This document shows, piece by piece, positions 1 through 8,606 of a DNA stretch of 51,498 nucleotides. The DNA is taken from NCBI GenBank assembly GCA_037440765.1, contig JBBITL010000029.1, forward strand, positions 1 through 51,498, read 5' to 3'. The notes below the pieces were generated by a model. That model was not told the origin of the DNA, searched no databases, and saw only the letters and a list, made by a program, of their open reading frames with translations. Made by a program: the position numbers and the translations under genes. The DNA comes from DTKY01 sp037440765 (GTDB lineage Bacteria; Acidobacteriota; Terriglobia; Bryobacterales; Bryobacteraceae). Each line of letters begins with the position of its first letter. Position 1 is the stretch's first letter.

Positions 1-1
1 G

Positions 2-892
2 ATGAAGGGTCCCTTCTGTTTCGTGTTGACCAGCAGAGGGTGCCCCGCCGGATGCAAGTACTGCATCAAGCACGTCTCGTATCAGTACTCGGTCAGGCTG
101 CTCAGTCCGGAGAGAGTGCTGGAGGAGCTTCGCGTGCTGTATGCCAGGGGGATCCGCAATATCCACATGTACGCGGACCTTTTCACCGTCAACCGGGATC
201 AGGTTATGGGTATCTGCGAGGCCATCCTGAAGGAGGGGCTCAAGCTCAGGTGGACCTGTAACAGCCGCGTCGACTACGTGGACGAGGAGATGCTCAGGCT
301 GATGGGCCGGGCGGGTTGCTGGATGATCTCCTGGGGCATCGAGAGCGGCAACGAGCTGGTCCTCAGAAAGGCCGGCAAGGGCGCCAATCCCAACAAGGCG
401 CAGGCAGCCCTTACGTGGGCCCGGAACGCCGGGATCCGCAACTGGGGCTACTTCATCATCGGTTTGCCAGGTGAGACCGTGGCGACGATCCGCGAGACGA
501 TCGACCTGGCCAAGCAACTGCCGCTTGAGCTGGCGCTTTTCCACGTGGCCGCCCCGTACCCGGGGACTCCGTTCTTCTTCGAGGTGGTCGAGAAGGGGTG
601 GTTCAAGGAAGGCACCAGGTGGGAACAGGTGGACATGGACAAGGAGACCGTCTTGCAGTACGACAACCTGTCCTCCGAGGACCTGTTGTACTGGCAGCGG
701 CGGGCGTTCCGTGAGTGGGCCTTCCGGCCGGGTCCGGCCTGGACCTACGTCAAGATGCTGTTGGGCGACTACCGCACCTTCAAGCGCGCCCTAAGGGTCG
801 GACTGGAACACATGCAGTGGGCGCTGGGCGGCAGGCGGCAGGCCAGCCGGGCTCCGGCGCCGGCGCGCGACGCAGCACTTCAGAGTTCATAG
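2..892 (+). CDS. Radical SAM protein, 5' truncated by window edge
   Basis: The window opens inside this gene. Codons are open from base 2, and the visible 296 residues begin directly at the catalytic domain, so the Met at position 2 is internal. In B12-binding radical SAM enzymes a Rossmann cobalamin domain precedes this point; it would lie upstream. The [4Fe-4S] motif is C14-x3-C18-x2-C21, followed by GIESG (residues 112-116) and IIGLPGET (152-159), both usual in Elp3/MiaB-type radical SAM barrels. The family cleaves SAM to a 5'-deoxyadenosyl radical; the substrate cannot be told from sequence. The gene ends 38 bases before the O-antigen ligase-like gene and is co-directional, so it is probably part of or adjacent to the polysaccharide operon. 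Family assignment is firm; the cobalamin domain and role are inferred. Confidence 0.85.
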   Translation: MKGPFCFVLTSRGCPAGCKYCIKHVSYQYSVRLLSPERVLEELRVLYARGIRNIHMYADLFTVNRDQVMGICEAILKEGLKLRWTCNSRVDYVDEEMLRLMGRAGCWMISWGIESGNELVLRKAGKGANPNKAQAALTWARNAGIRNWGYFIIGLPGETVATIRETIDLAKQLPLELALFHVAAPYPGTPFFFEVVEKGWFKEGTRWEQVDMDKETVLQYDNLSSEDLLYWQRRAFREWAFRPGPAWTYVKMLLGDYRTFKRALRVGLEHMQWALGGRRQASRAPAPARDAALQSS

Positions 893-930
893 CGAGCGTG
901 TCCCATCCGCAGCGAGCTTTGGAGTCCCCT

Positions 931-2337
931 ATGAGCCCCTGGGCCGCCGCCAGGCTCCTGGGGCTTACATGCCTGGTGGCGCTGTCTGTGTGGGTGGGCT
1001 TTGCCGTGCCTGCCCACACATATCAGAAGGCCATGCTGGCGGCGCTCGTCCTGGTGGCGGGGTTGCTGGCCGTAAGCGTGCAGTCCGGATACCAGTTCCT
1101 GGGTCTGGCGGTCCTGGTTGTGACGGCCGTTGCGGCGCCCTACCAGTTCGGCGATTCGGCCAGGGCCCCTCTGAACATCGTCTTTATCCTGGCGGCGTTC
1201 ATAGCCGGCATGTGGACCGTGAGCGTTGCGCTGCGCCGCAGGACCGAGGTGCTGGAATCATCCCGGCTGGTGCTTGCTGCCCTGGCGTTCGCGGCGTGCG
1301 CGGTGGGTTCCTTCGCGTATGCCCAGTTTCCGCTGCGCCACACTATGTCCGCGCCGATTGGAGCGCAGGCGGCGCAGCTCATGATCATCGGTCTGTCTGT
1401 GGGGTTGTTCCTGATCGTGCCGGACCTCATCGGAGACGTGGCCCGCCTGAAGCGGCTCGCATGGCTGTTCGTTGGCGCCGGAGCAGTGGTGCTCGTGGGC
1501 GCCGAGCTTGGCGGGCGGATCCTCGGCGGTCCGTTTCAGCAGGTAGCCAGGATGGCGCACACGGAGACAATTGGCAGCGTCTGCTGGACCTGGCTGGTGG
1601 CGATCAGCCTCAGTCAGGCGCTCTTTAACCGCGGGATGGGGACCATGAGCAGGCTCATGCTGGCCTCGATCACGGCACTCGCGCTGTTTCGGGGGCTCGT
1701 TCTGGCCAGGGCATGGGTCTCGGGTTGGCTGCCGCCGCTGATTGTCGTCCTCGTGCTGCTGCTTTTCCGCGTCCCTCGCATGGCCGTTATTACCGGCGCG
1801 CTGGCGGCCTTGACCTTCCTGTATTTCGCGCCGGGCATGACCTCGATCACCCCGGAGCAGGAGGGGTACAGCGCCATGACGCGCATGGAGGCGGCGCGAG
1901 TCCTCTGGCCGCTCATCAAGGCCAACCCGTTGCTTGGGCTGGGTCCCGCGAACTACTACCACGAGGTCAGCACCAGGCCGATCCTGGGCTGGTACGTCCG
2001 TTTCAACTCGCACAACCAGTACCTGGACCTGGCAGCGCAACTCGGCTTCGTGGGGGTCGCCCTGTTTGGCTGGCTGATGTATGAGATGGCGTCCGCGGCC
2101 TGGAGCTTGCGCAGGCACTTCCACCGGGACTTCGGCGAAGCCTACATCCTGGGGGCGTTGGCCGGCCTGGCAGGCACGATCGCTTCGGGGATGCTTGCCG
2201 ACTGGATCCTGCCGTTCTACTACAACATCGGTGTGGGCGGCCTCAGGTCCAGCCTGCTGTTCTGGATTTTCATCGGCGGTGTTGGCGTGTTGACGCGTCT
2301 GAGCCGGGAGACGGCCGCGCGGGCCCAGGCCTGCTGA
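931..2337 (+). CDS. O-antigen ligase/polymerase (WaaL/Wzy)-like membrane protein
   Basis: A 468-residue, almost wholly hydrophobic protein with roughly ten or more membrane segments. Near residue 360 it has the SHNQYLDLAAQLGF stretch, after a PLLGLGPANYY segment; together these make the conserved periplasmic-loop pattern of the Wzy_C/O-antigen ligase family. Members either polymerise undecaprenyl-linked repeat units or ligate finished glycan to an acceptor at the periplasmic face of the inner membrane. I chose ATG 931 because GGAG lies 6 bases upstream and the preceding gene ends at 892. Longer in-frame extensions to 715 would overlap that gene with non-hydrophobic, proline/arginine-rich sequence. 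Because the same locus encodes an ABC exporter, a ligase role is at least as likely as a polymerase role. Confidence 0.85.
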   Translation: MSPWAAARLLGLTCLVALSVWVGFAVPAHTYQKAMLAALVLVAGLLAVSVQSGYQFLGLAVLVVTAVAAPYQFGDSARAPLNIVFILAAFIAGMWTVSVALRRRTEVLESSRLVLAALAFAACAVGSFAYAQFPLRHTMSAPIGAQAAQLMIIGLSVGLFLIVPDLIGDVARLKRLAWLFVGAGAVVLVGAELGGRILGGPFQQVARMAHTETIGSVCWTWLVAISLSQALFNRGMGTMSRLMLASITALALFRGLVLARAWVSGWLPPLIVVLVLLLFRVPRMAVITGALAALTFLYFAPGMTSITPEQEGYSAMTRMEAARVLWPLIKANPLLGLGPANYYHEVSTRPILGWYVRFNSHNQYLDLAAQLGFVGVALFGWLMYEMASAAWSLRRHFHRDFGEAYILGALAGLAGTIASGMLADWILPFYYNIGVGGLRSSLLFWIFIGGVGVLTRLSRETAARAQAC

Positions 2338-2358
2338 CCGGGGCCGGTATCTGAAACC

Positions 2359-3546
2359 GTGCGCATCCTTTTCCTAACCCAGCTTCTGCCGTGGCCGCTG
2401 GATGCCGGGCCCAAGGTCCGGTCCCACTACGTGCTCCGGCACCTGGCGCAAGCCGGGCACCAGGTTTCAGTTGTGTGTTTCAGCAGGGCGGGGGACAGCG
2501 GCGAGAGCATCAAGGAACTGGAGCGATTCTGCTCCGGCGTGGAGACGGTTCCGCTTGTGCGCTCGCGGATGAAGGACGTGTCGGCCGGGCTCGCGAGCCT
2601 CTTCTCGCCCACTCCCTTCCTCATTCGCCGCGACGACGAGGCCGGGATGTGGCGAATAGTTGAAGCCGCGGCCGGCTCTCGCTCGTTCGATGCGGTCCAT
2701 GCGGACCAGCTCTGGATGGCTCCTTACGGACTGGCCTGTGACGGTGTTCCTCTGAAAGTGCTCGACCAGCACAACGCCGTATTCCTGGCCGCCCGGCGGC
2801 TGGCGCAGGAAGCCCGAAACCCGCTGGTGCGCTCCATGGTGGGACGTGAGGCCGCAAAACTGGAAGGCTTTGAGCGGGACGCCTGCGCAGGGTTCGGCAA
2901 AGTGGTCTGGGTGACTGACTCCGACCGCCGCGCGTTGTCGCAGGGTAGCGCAGCGGCTAACGGGCGTGACAAGGTCATCCCGATCGCGACGGACCCGGGA
3001 GCGTGCCCGCCGGTCCCCCGGCCCTCGCCATTCCGGGTGACTTTCCTGGGGGGAATGCACTGGCCTCCCAATGCGGACGGGATCGCGTGGTTCGCGGATT
3101 CCATCTGGCCCAGGGTGGCGGCCGCGGCGCCCGAGGCGGTACTTACCGTGATCGGCAGAAAACCTCCCCGGCGGCTGGCTGAGCTTGCGAGGGAAGCCCG
3201 GGTCGAAGTGGCGGGGTTCGTGTCCGACCTGGCCCGGCACCTGTCGGAGACGGCGGTCTTCATTGTTCCTCTCAGGTCGGGCGCCGGCATGAGGGTGAAG
3301 ATACTGGACGCGTGGTGCTGGAAGCTCCCCGTGGTATCGACGACGATCGGGGCCGAAGGCATCGAGTCGCAGCCCGGCGAGAACCTCCTGCTGGCCGACG
3401 ATGAAGAGTCATTTGCGGCTGGCGTTATCGAGGTGCTTCGCAACCGCGATCTGGGCGGGCGCCTCTCGGAGAACGGCCGGACAACCGTGGAAACCCGCTA
3501 CGACTGGAAGAGGGTGTACGCAGCGTGGGACCAGATATACCACTGA
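2359..3546 (+). CDS. Glycosyltransferase family 4 (GT-B)
   Basis: 395 residues with a GT-B layout. The N-terminal Rossmann half begins with RILFLTQLLPWPLDAGPKVR, where the glycine-rich loop follows the first strand. The C-terminal half starts at FLGGMHWPPNADGI and reaches the donor-site region RSGAGMRVKILDAW near residue 312. In GT4 enzymes this region carries the E-x7-E motif; here the second acid is Asp. It should transfer an activated sugar to the lipid-linked glycan on the cytoplasmic face. The start is GTG 2359, since the first residues are needed for the first beta strand. It is 21 bases after the ligase gene and overlaps the next gene by 22 bases. It resembles the genes at 3525 and 23259 and recalls the sugar transferases associated with PEP-CTERM/EPS loci. 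Linkage and donor are unknown. Confidence 0.88.
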   Translation: MRILFLTQLLPWPLDAGPKVRSHYVLRHLAQAGHQVSVVCFSRAGDSGESIKELERFCSGVETVPLVRSRMKDVSAGLASLFSPTPFLIRRDDEAGMWRIVEAAAGSRSFDAVHADQLWMAPYGLACDGVPLKVLDQHNAVFLAARRLAQEARNPLVRSMVGREAAKLEGFERDACAGFGKVVWVTDSDRRALSQGSAAANGRDKVIPIATDPGACPPVPRPSPFRVTFLGGMHWPPNADGIAWFADSIWPRVAAAAPEAVLTVIGRKPPRRLAELAREARVEVAGFVSDLARHLSETAVFIVPLRSGAGMRVKILDAWCWKLPVVSTTIGAEGIESQPGENLLLADDEESFAAGVIEVLRNRDLGGRLSENGRTTVETRYDWKRVYAAWDQIYH

Positions 3547-4871
3547 GGGTGCTGTTCGTGGCGCCGTATGCGCCCACCCGGATCCGGACTCGTCCGTTTC
3601 ACCTCATCCGGGCCCTGCTGGGCGAAGGACACAGCGTTTCGCTGGCCACGCTGTACACAGACCATGAAGAAGCCGGGGAGATCCAGGCCCTGGCTCCGCA
3701 ACTGGACGGAGTGATCGCCGAGAAGATGCCTGTGCTCCGCTCCCTGTGGAACTGCGTCAAGGCGCTCCCCGGCCGGCGGCCCTTTCAAGCCTGCTACAGT
3801 TGGAGCCCGGCCCTGGCCAGGCGGCTGGTGAGGCTGACCGGGCGGACGCGGTTCGATGTCGTTCACGTCGAGCACATCCGGGGAGTGCGGTACGGCCTGC
3901 TTCTGAGGCGGGCCACGGCCGGCCGCGGCGCTGAGCGCCCCGCGGTCATCTGGGACAGCGTAGACTGCATCAGCAGTCTGTTCCGGCAGGCTGCCCGGGA
4001 GAGCCTGGCCCGCCGGTCGCGCCTGGCAGCCAGACTCGACCTGCGACGCACAGAGAGGTACGAGGGGCATCTGTGTTCACGTTTCGACCGTGTGCTGGTC
4101 ACCTCGGACCAGGACCGGCTGGACCTGCTGAAACTGGCAGGGCGGTGGGGTTCGCCTGGCGGCAACGGGGCCGCGGGTTCGGTGGGGGACCGCGTCCATG
4201 TGGTTCCCAACGGTGTCGATCTGGACTACTTCGCGCCGCCGGAAGGGCCGCGCGAGGCCGGCGTCATCGTGGTCTCCGGCAAGATGAGCTACCACGCCAA
4301 CGTCACCGCGGTCGCGCACCTGGTGAAGGAAGTAATGCCCAGGGTCTGGTCGCGGCTTCCTGACACGCGGCTCTGGATTGTGGGGAAGGACCCGCCGGAG
4401 GAAGTCCGCAGGTTGGGGGTTCCCTGGGCCGGTGGACAGGCGCAAGCAGGCGCGTCCCTTCCGGCGCGCGAATCGCGGGTTGTTGTCACCGGGACGGTGG
4501 CCGACATACGCCCGTTTCTCCGCCGGGCGACGCTCGCGGTGGCTCCTGCCCGCTATGCGGCCGGCATTCAGAACAAGGTCCTGGAAGCGCTCGCCTGCGG
4601 CCTGCCGGTGGTGGCGACGCCGGAGGCTGTTGCGGCGCTTGAGGTCCGCGCCGGCCACGACGTCCTGGTGGCCCGTGGTCCTGACGACATGGCGGCCTCC
4701 ATCCTTGGCGTGCTCGGGGACCCGCGGCTTCAAACGAGGTTGGGACGTGCAGGCCGGCAGATGGTCGAGCACAGGCATCAGTGGGGCGCCGTCGCCCGGG
4801 GCCTGACGCAGATCTACATCGGCGCCCTGGGCCGGGAGGCGGTTTGCGCGGATAGCGGGAGCGGGCGATGA
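3525..4871 (+). CDS. Glycosyltransferase family 4 (GT-B)
   Basis: 448 residues. The N-terminal strand-loop is LRVLFVAPYAPTRIRTRPFH. The C-terminal domain begins near VVSGKMSYHANVTAVAHL and contains AGIQNKVLEALACGLPVVAT, the donor-binding glutamate region of GT4. It is the same subfamily as 2359 and 23259, sharing the 'G-x(5-7)-N-x-x-A/G' entry to the second Rossmann fold. GTG 3525 is used as the start: a GGAAGAGGG stretch lies about 11 bases upstream, giving a 22-base overlap with the previous gene. GTG 3549 is an alternative that would remove eight residues. The 3' end overlaps the methyltransferase by ATGA (4868-4871), so translation is probably coupled. Family is secure; the sugar donor and linkage are not known. 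Confidence 0.87.
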   Translation: MGPDIPLRVLFVAPYAPTRIRTRPFHLIRALLGEGHSVSLATLYTDHEEAGEIQALAPQLDGVIAEKMPVLRSLWNCVKALPGRRPFQACYSWSPALARRLVRLTGRTRFDVVHVEHIRGVRYGLLLRRATAGRGAERPAVIWDSVDCISSLFRQAARESLARRSRLAARLDLRRTERYEGHLCSRFDRVLVTSDQDRLDLLKLAGRWGSPGGNGAAGSVGDRVHVVPNGVDLDYFAPPEGPREAGVIVVSGKMSYHANVTAVAHLVKEVMPRVWSRLPDTRLWIVGKDPPEEVRRLGVPWAGGQAQAGASLPARESRVVVTGTVADIRPFLRRATLAVAPARYAAGIQNKVLEALACGLPVVATPEAVAALEVRAGHDVLVARGPDDMAASILGVLGDPRLQTRLGRAGRQMVEHRHQWGAVARGLTQIYIGALGREAVCADSGSGR

Positions 4872-5638
4872 GGTTTGAAGAAGTCCACGCCCACCTGAAG
4901 AGTATCCCCTTCATGGAACCTGACAGGGCGCGCTTGTTGCACGAGTTTATCATCCGCAATCGCGTCTCGAGCGTCGTGGAACTGGGATTCGCCCACGGCG
5001 TTTCAAGCTGCTATATCGCCGCCGCGCTGGACGAACTGGGCGGCGGGCACCTGACCTCGGTGGACTTGCTCGCCGCAAGAGAATGGCAGAAGCCGTCCAT
5101 CGAAGAGCTACTGAAGCGGACCGGGCTGGAGAAGTACGTCACGGTTGCTCGCGAGCAGACCTCCTACACGTGGTTCCTCAAGAAGAGGATCGAGGAGCAG
5201 TCGGGCGGGAGCGGCTGCCGGCCCATATACGATCTCTGTTTCATCGACGGCGCCAAGAACTGGACGATTGACGGCCTTGCGTTCTTCGCGGTGGACAAAC
5301 TGCTGAAGAAGGGAGGCTGGATCCTGTTCGACGATTTCGGCTGGAAGTACAGTGGATTCGGGCAGGACGTCATGGACGGGATCAGCCTGCGGACGATGGG
5401 CAAGGACGAACTGGAAGTCCCTCATATCGAGGCCGTGTTCCGGCTCCTGGTCATGCAGCACCCGGATTACGCCAACTTCCAGATCCAGGATGGCTGGTGG
5501 GCCTGGGCGCAGAAAGTCCGGTCCGCGCCGAAGCGCCGCCCTACTGTCCGGCTCAACGGAGCCGGCGCGGCCAAGCCCGACTTCCTGGCGCGGGTCTGGC
5601 ACAGGCTTGGCGAGACGGCCCGAAGCTTCAGCCAGTAG
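4868..5638 (+). CDS. Class I SAM-dependent methyltransferase
   Basis: 256 residues. SAM motif I is VVELGFAHGVSS (about residues 36-47), followed by the acidic end of strand 2 (TSVDLLAA) and a FIDGAKNW motif with D127. This last motif resembles the metal-assisted O-methyltransferase-like group (Methyltransf_24), which is common in polysaccharide and glycopeptide clusters. The likely role is O-methylation of a sugar hydroxyl in the glycan; the acceptor is unknown. The start ATG overlaps the stop of the preceding glycosyltransferase (ATGA), which argues for co-translation. The GT-C gene follows after 26 bases. It is one of four methyltransferases in the locus, and they are not close copies of one another. 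Confidence 0.85.
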   Translation: MRFEEVHAHLKSIPFMEPDRARLLHEFIIRNRVSSVVELGFAHGVSSCYIAAALDELGGGHLTSVDLLAAREWQKPSIEELLKRTGLEKYVTVAREQTSYTWFLKKRIEEQSGGSGCRPIYDLCFIDGAKNWTIDGLAFFAVDKLLKKGGWILFDDFGWKYSGFGQDVMDGISLRTMGKDELEVPHIEAVFRLLVMQHPDYANFQIQDGWWAWAQKVRSAPKRRPTVRLNGAGAAKPDFLARVWHRLGETARSFSQ

Positions 5639-5664
5639 ACGGCAGTACGGCAGAGAGAGCACCG

Positions 5665-7053
5665 GTGCTTTCGAAGACGATACATCGAACGGCCTCAAAC
5701 AGGGTTCTGGCCCTGATCGCCCTGGCGGCAGTCATTCTCAGAATCGCTGCGGCCCTGTACCAGGGGAACGCCGTGGAACCGCTGCCGGGCATCGCGGACC
5801 AGGTTTCCTACCACACTCTGGCCATGCGGGTTCTCGAGGGGCACGGTTTCAGTTTCGAGACCGGCTGGTGGCCGGCCACGGCCGCGGGTGAGCCCACGGC
5901 GCACTGGAGTTTCCTCTACGTTCTGTTCCTGGCCGGGACCTACACGGTGTTCGGCCCGAGCCCGCTGGCGGCCAGGTTGATCCAGGCCCTGGCGGCGGGA
6001 GTGCTTCAGTCCTGGCTCACATTCCGCATCGGCAACCGGTTGTTCAGCCGTCGTGTCGGTTTGATCGCCGCGGTGCTCGCCTGCTGCAACGGGTACTTCG
6101 TCTTCTACTCGGGCGCCTTGATGACCGAGTCGCTTTACATCGTGGCCATGCTCTGGATCGTCGATCTCTGTACCGTGATGACGGTGCGCTCGGCGGCGCG
6201 TGGCCCGCAGTCCACGGCTGGCACGTGGGCGCTGCTGGGCATCGCCATGGGCGCCGCCGTGCTGCTGCGGCAAGTGGCGCTGCTGCTGGTCCCGGCGATC
6301 CTCGCGTGGCTGGTATGGCATGCGGTCCGGCGCGGTGTTGCGCAAGGGAACCCGCGCGGGCGGCAGTTGGTGCAGGCCGCGAAGCGGGCCGCGGTAGCCT
6401 GCGCTGTGATCGTTCTGCTCATCCTGCCATGGACCGTGAGGAACTACAGAGCGTTCCATGAATTCGTCCTCCTCAACACCAACGCCGGATTCGCGTTCTT
6501 CTGGGCAAACCATCCTGTGCATGGCTCGGAGTTCCTCCCCCTGCTGCCGGAAGGCGGGCCCACCTACGGCGACCTGATCCCAACCGAGCTGCGCCCGCTG
6601 AATGAAGCCGCGCTGGACCGGGCGTTGCTGTCGCGGGGCCTCGGCTTCGCGTGGAGCGACCCGGCAAGATACCTGCGCCTCTCAGTGAGCCGGATGCGCG
6701 AGTACTTCAAGTTCTGGCCGTCGGCCAGTTCCGGCTCTGTGAGCAACTACGTGAGAATCCTCTCGTTCGGGATCTATGTTCCGTTTCTGGCGGCCGGAGT
6801 GGCGATGGTGCTGTTCGGCCTGGGCCGCGCGAACGGGTTCGGTGACCGGGCCCGGCGGGCCAGATTTTTCGTGCTGCTTGTGGCTGCGCTCTATACGCTG
6901 ATCCACCTGCTTAGCTGGGCCTTGATCAGGTACAGGCTGCCCATAGACGCGATCACCCTGCCGTTCACGGCGGCCGCCATGGCGCTGTTCTACGACCGGC
7001 TGGCGGTCCTGTTCCGGCCTGCGGGCATAATCCAGCATCCCGACGTGCCCTGA
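5665..7053 (+). CDS. GT-C membrane glycosyltransferase (GT39/ArnT-like)
   Basis: 462 residues, rich in membrane segments from residue about 10 to the C-terminus. The first extracytoplasmic loop holds GIADQVSYHTLAMRVLEG; this Asp position matches the catalytic first-loop acid of GT-C enzymes such as protein mannosyltransferases and ArnT. The pattern RxxxALxxGxxxGxAxLxR, and a proline-tipped helix end followed by TVRNYRAF, are also usual in this group. These enzymes use polyprenyl-phosphate sugars and act at the periplasmic side. They may add a side branch to the glycan or modify a lipid or protein. I chose GTG 5665, with AGAGAG 5-6 bases upstream. The longer open frame to 5497 lies inside the methyltransferase gene and is not hydrophobic. 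Confidence 0.8.
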   Translation: MLSKTIHRTASNRVLALIALAAVILRIAAALYQGNAVEPLPGIADQVSYHTLAMRVLEGHGFSFETGWWPATAAGEPTAHWSFLYVLFLAGTYTVFGPSPLAARLIQALAAGVLQSWLTFRIGNRLFSRRVGLIAAVLACCNGYFVFYSGALMTESLYIVAMLWIVDLCTVMTVRSAARGPQSTAGTWALLGIAMGAAVLLRQVALLLVPAILAWLVWHAVRRGVAQGNPRGRQLVQAAKRAAVACAVIVLLILPWTVRNYRAFHEFVLLNTNAGFAFFWANHPVHGSEFLPLLPEGGPTYGDLIPTELRPLNEAALDRALLSRGLGFAWSDPARYLRLSVSRMREYFKFWPSASSGSVSNYVRILSFGIYVPFLAAGVAMVLFGLGRANGFGDRARRARFFVLLVAALYTLIHLLSWALIRYRLPIDAITLPFTAAAMALFYDRLAVLFRPAGIIQHPDVP

Positions 7054-7080
7054 CCACCCTTCCACCACGAGGTCTCGAAG

Positions 7081-8580
7081 ATGAACGCACACAGTTCCAC
7101 ATTTGCCGCGGCCGCCAGGGCGGTGCCGTACCCCAACGCGCCGGCCTTGTCGCAGGAGGCGCAGCGGCTGCTGTTCAAACTCCTTCTGGTGCTGGCGGAC
7201 GCCTTCGCGCTGGGCGCTGCCTTCAGAATCAGTTTCTGGGTCCGGTTCGACATGGGCGTCTCCGTCTCGCCGGAGGTCGTGCCCGACCCGATGTACTACC
7301 CGCAACTGGTTACGCTGCTGGTGCCGATGGGTGTGCTGGTATTCGCAGTGTTCGGGCTCTACCACGAGCGTCTCCTGTTGGGTGGACTGATGGAGTACTC
7401 CCGCGTGTTTCAGGCCTGTTCAGCGGCCACGATCATCATCATAGTGGGCACGTTCATCCAGCCTCAGTTCGTGGTTTCCCGCCTTTGGGTCATTGCGGCG
7501 TGGCCGCTTTCCTTCGCAACGGTCGCCGTGGGAAGGTTCGTCTGCCGGCGTTTGGCCTATGCCGCGCGGCAGCGGGGGTACCTGCTGGCGCCGGCGGTGG
7601 TGGTGGGAACAAACCAGGAGGCCGTGGCTCTGGCCGCGGAACTGAAGAACTGGAGAGCCTCGGGCTTGAGGCTCGCCGGCTTCGTTGCCTGCGCCGGAAG
7701 TCAGGACCGGCCGGACCGGCTTGAGGGACTGCCCGTGCTGGGGGCGGTGAGCGAGATCCGGGAGATTATCAGGGAACACAAGGAAGTGGATGTGATCGTC
7801 GCCATCACCTCACTGAGCCGGGAGGAGTTGCTCCGGCTGTGCGAGGACGTGGCGGCGGCGCCGGGCGCGCATCTGCGGCTCTCCTCCGGGCTCTACGAAC
7901 TCCTTACCACGGGGATGCGGGTGAGCAACGTGGGGAGCGTGCCACTGATGAGCATCAACAAAGTGCGGCTTGAGCGGCGCCAGGCGATGGTGAAGACGCT
8001 GGTTGAGCACTCCCTGACCGTAGTCGGGCTGATGGTGCTTTGGCCCCTCATGCTGCTGATCGCATTGCTGATCCGGTTGGAGTCCCCCGGGCCGGTGCTT
8101 CACCGGAGGCGGGTTATGGGGGTGTCCGGGCGCCAGTTCGACGCCTTCAAGTTCAGAACCATGCGCGTGAACGGCGACGCGCTGCTGCGGAGCCGGCCGG
8201 AACTGCTGGAGGAACTCACCTCCAATCACAAGCTGAGAGAGGACCCGCGCGTGACGAAAGTGGGCCGGGTGCTTCGCAAGTACAGCCTGGATGAGTTGCC
8301 TCAGTTGTTCAACGTGCTCCGGGGGCAGATGAGCCTGGTCGGTCCCCGCATGATCACCGCTGAGGAGACCGAGAAGTACGGCCGTCACAAGCTCAACCTT
8401 CTGACCGTGAAGCCCGGCATCACCGGATTCTGGCAGGTGAACGGCCGGTCTGACCTAACGTACGAGGAACGAGTAAACCTGGACATGCACTACATCCGCA
8501 ACTACAGCGTGTTGCTGGATATGCAGATTCTCTTCGTGCGGACCCTTCCGGCGGTCATCAGAGGCCGTGGGGCATATTGA
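7081..8580 (+). CDS. Exopolysaccharide polyprenyl glycosylphosphotransferase (initiating enzyme)
   Basis: 499 residues with the full WbaP/WcaJ-type layout: several N-terminal membrane segments (about residues 35-170), a central soluble Rossmann-like domain (about 175-290), then the catalytic domain from about residue 304. The catalytic domain has a re-entrant hydrophobic helix ending in SPGPVLHRRRVMG, the FKFRTM motif, the D404-E405 dyad in SLDELPQL and the SLVGPR motif. It transfers a hexose-1-phosphate from a nucleotide sugar to undecaprenyl phosphate at the inner membrane, starting each glycan chain. It sits in the same orientation between the GT-C gene and the pyruvyl transferase. Which hexose is used is not readable. 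Start ATG 7081 has an upstream GAGG. Assignment is very secure at family level. Confidence 0.95.
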   Translation: MNAHSSTFAAAARAVPYPNAPALSQEAQRLLFKLLLVLADAFALGAAFRISFWVRFDMGVSVSPEVVPDPMYYPQLVTLLVPMGVLVFAVFGLYHERLLLGGLMEYSRVFQACSAATIIIIVGTFIQPQFVVSRLWVIAAWPLSFATVAVGRFVCRRLAYAARQRGYLLAPAVVVGTNQEAVALAAELKNWRASGLRLAGFVACAGSQDRPDRLEGLPVLGAVSEIREIIREHKEVDVIVAITSLSREELLRLCEDVAAAPGAHLRLSSGLYELLTTGMRVSNVGSVPLMSINKVRLERRQAMVKTLVEHSLTVVGLMVLWPLMLLIALLIRLESPGPVLHRRRVMGVSGRQFDAFKFRTMRVNGDALLRSRPELLEELTSNHKLREDPRVTKVGRVLRKYSLDELPQLFNVLRGQMSLVGPRMITAEETEKYGRHKLNLLTVKPGITGFWQVNGRSDLTYEERVNLDMHYIRNYSVLLDMQILFVRTLPAVIRGRGAY

Positions 8581-8606
8581 AGCCGCCCGGGGACGAGCAC
8601 AAGCCG

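Noticed and set aside
715..930. Upstream extension of the O-antigen ligase-like protein to 715
   Set aside because: It overlaps the radical SAM gene, encodes non-membrane Arg/Pro-rich sequence, and a better start with a ribosome site exists at 931.
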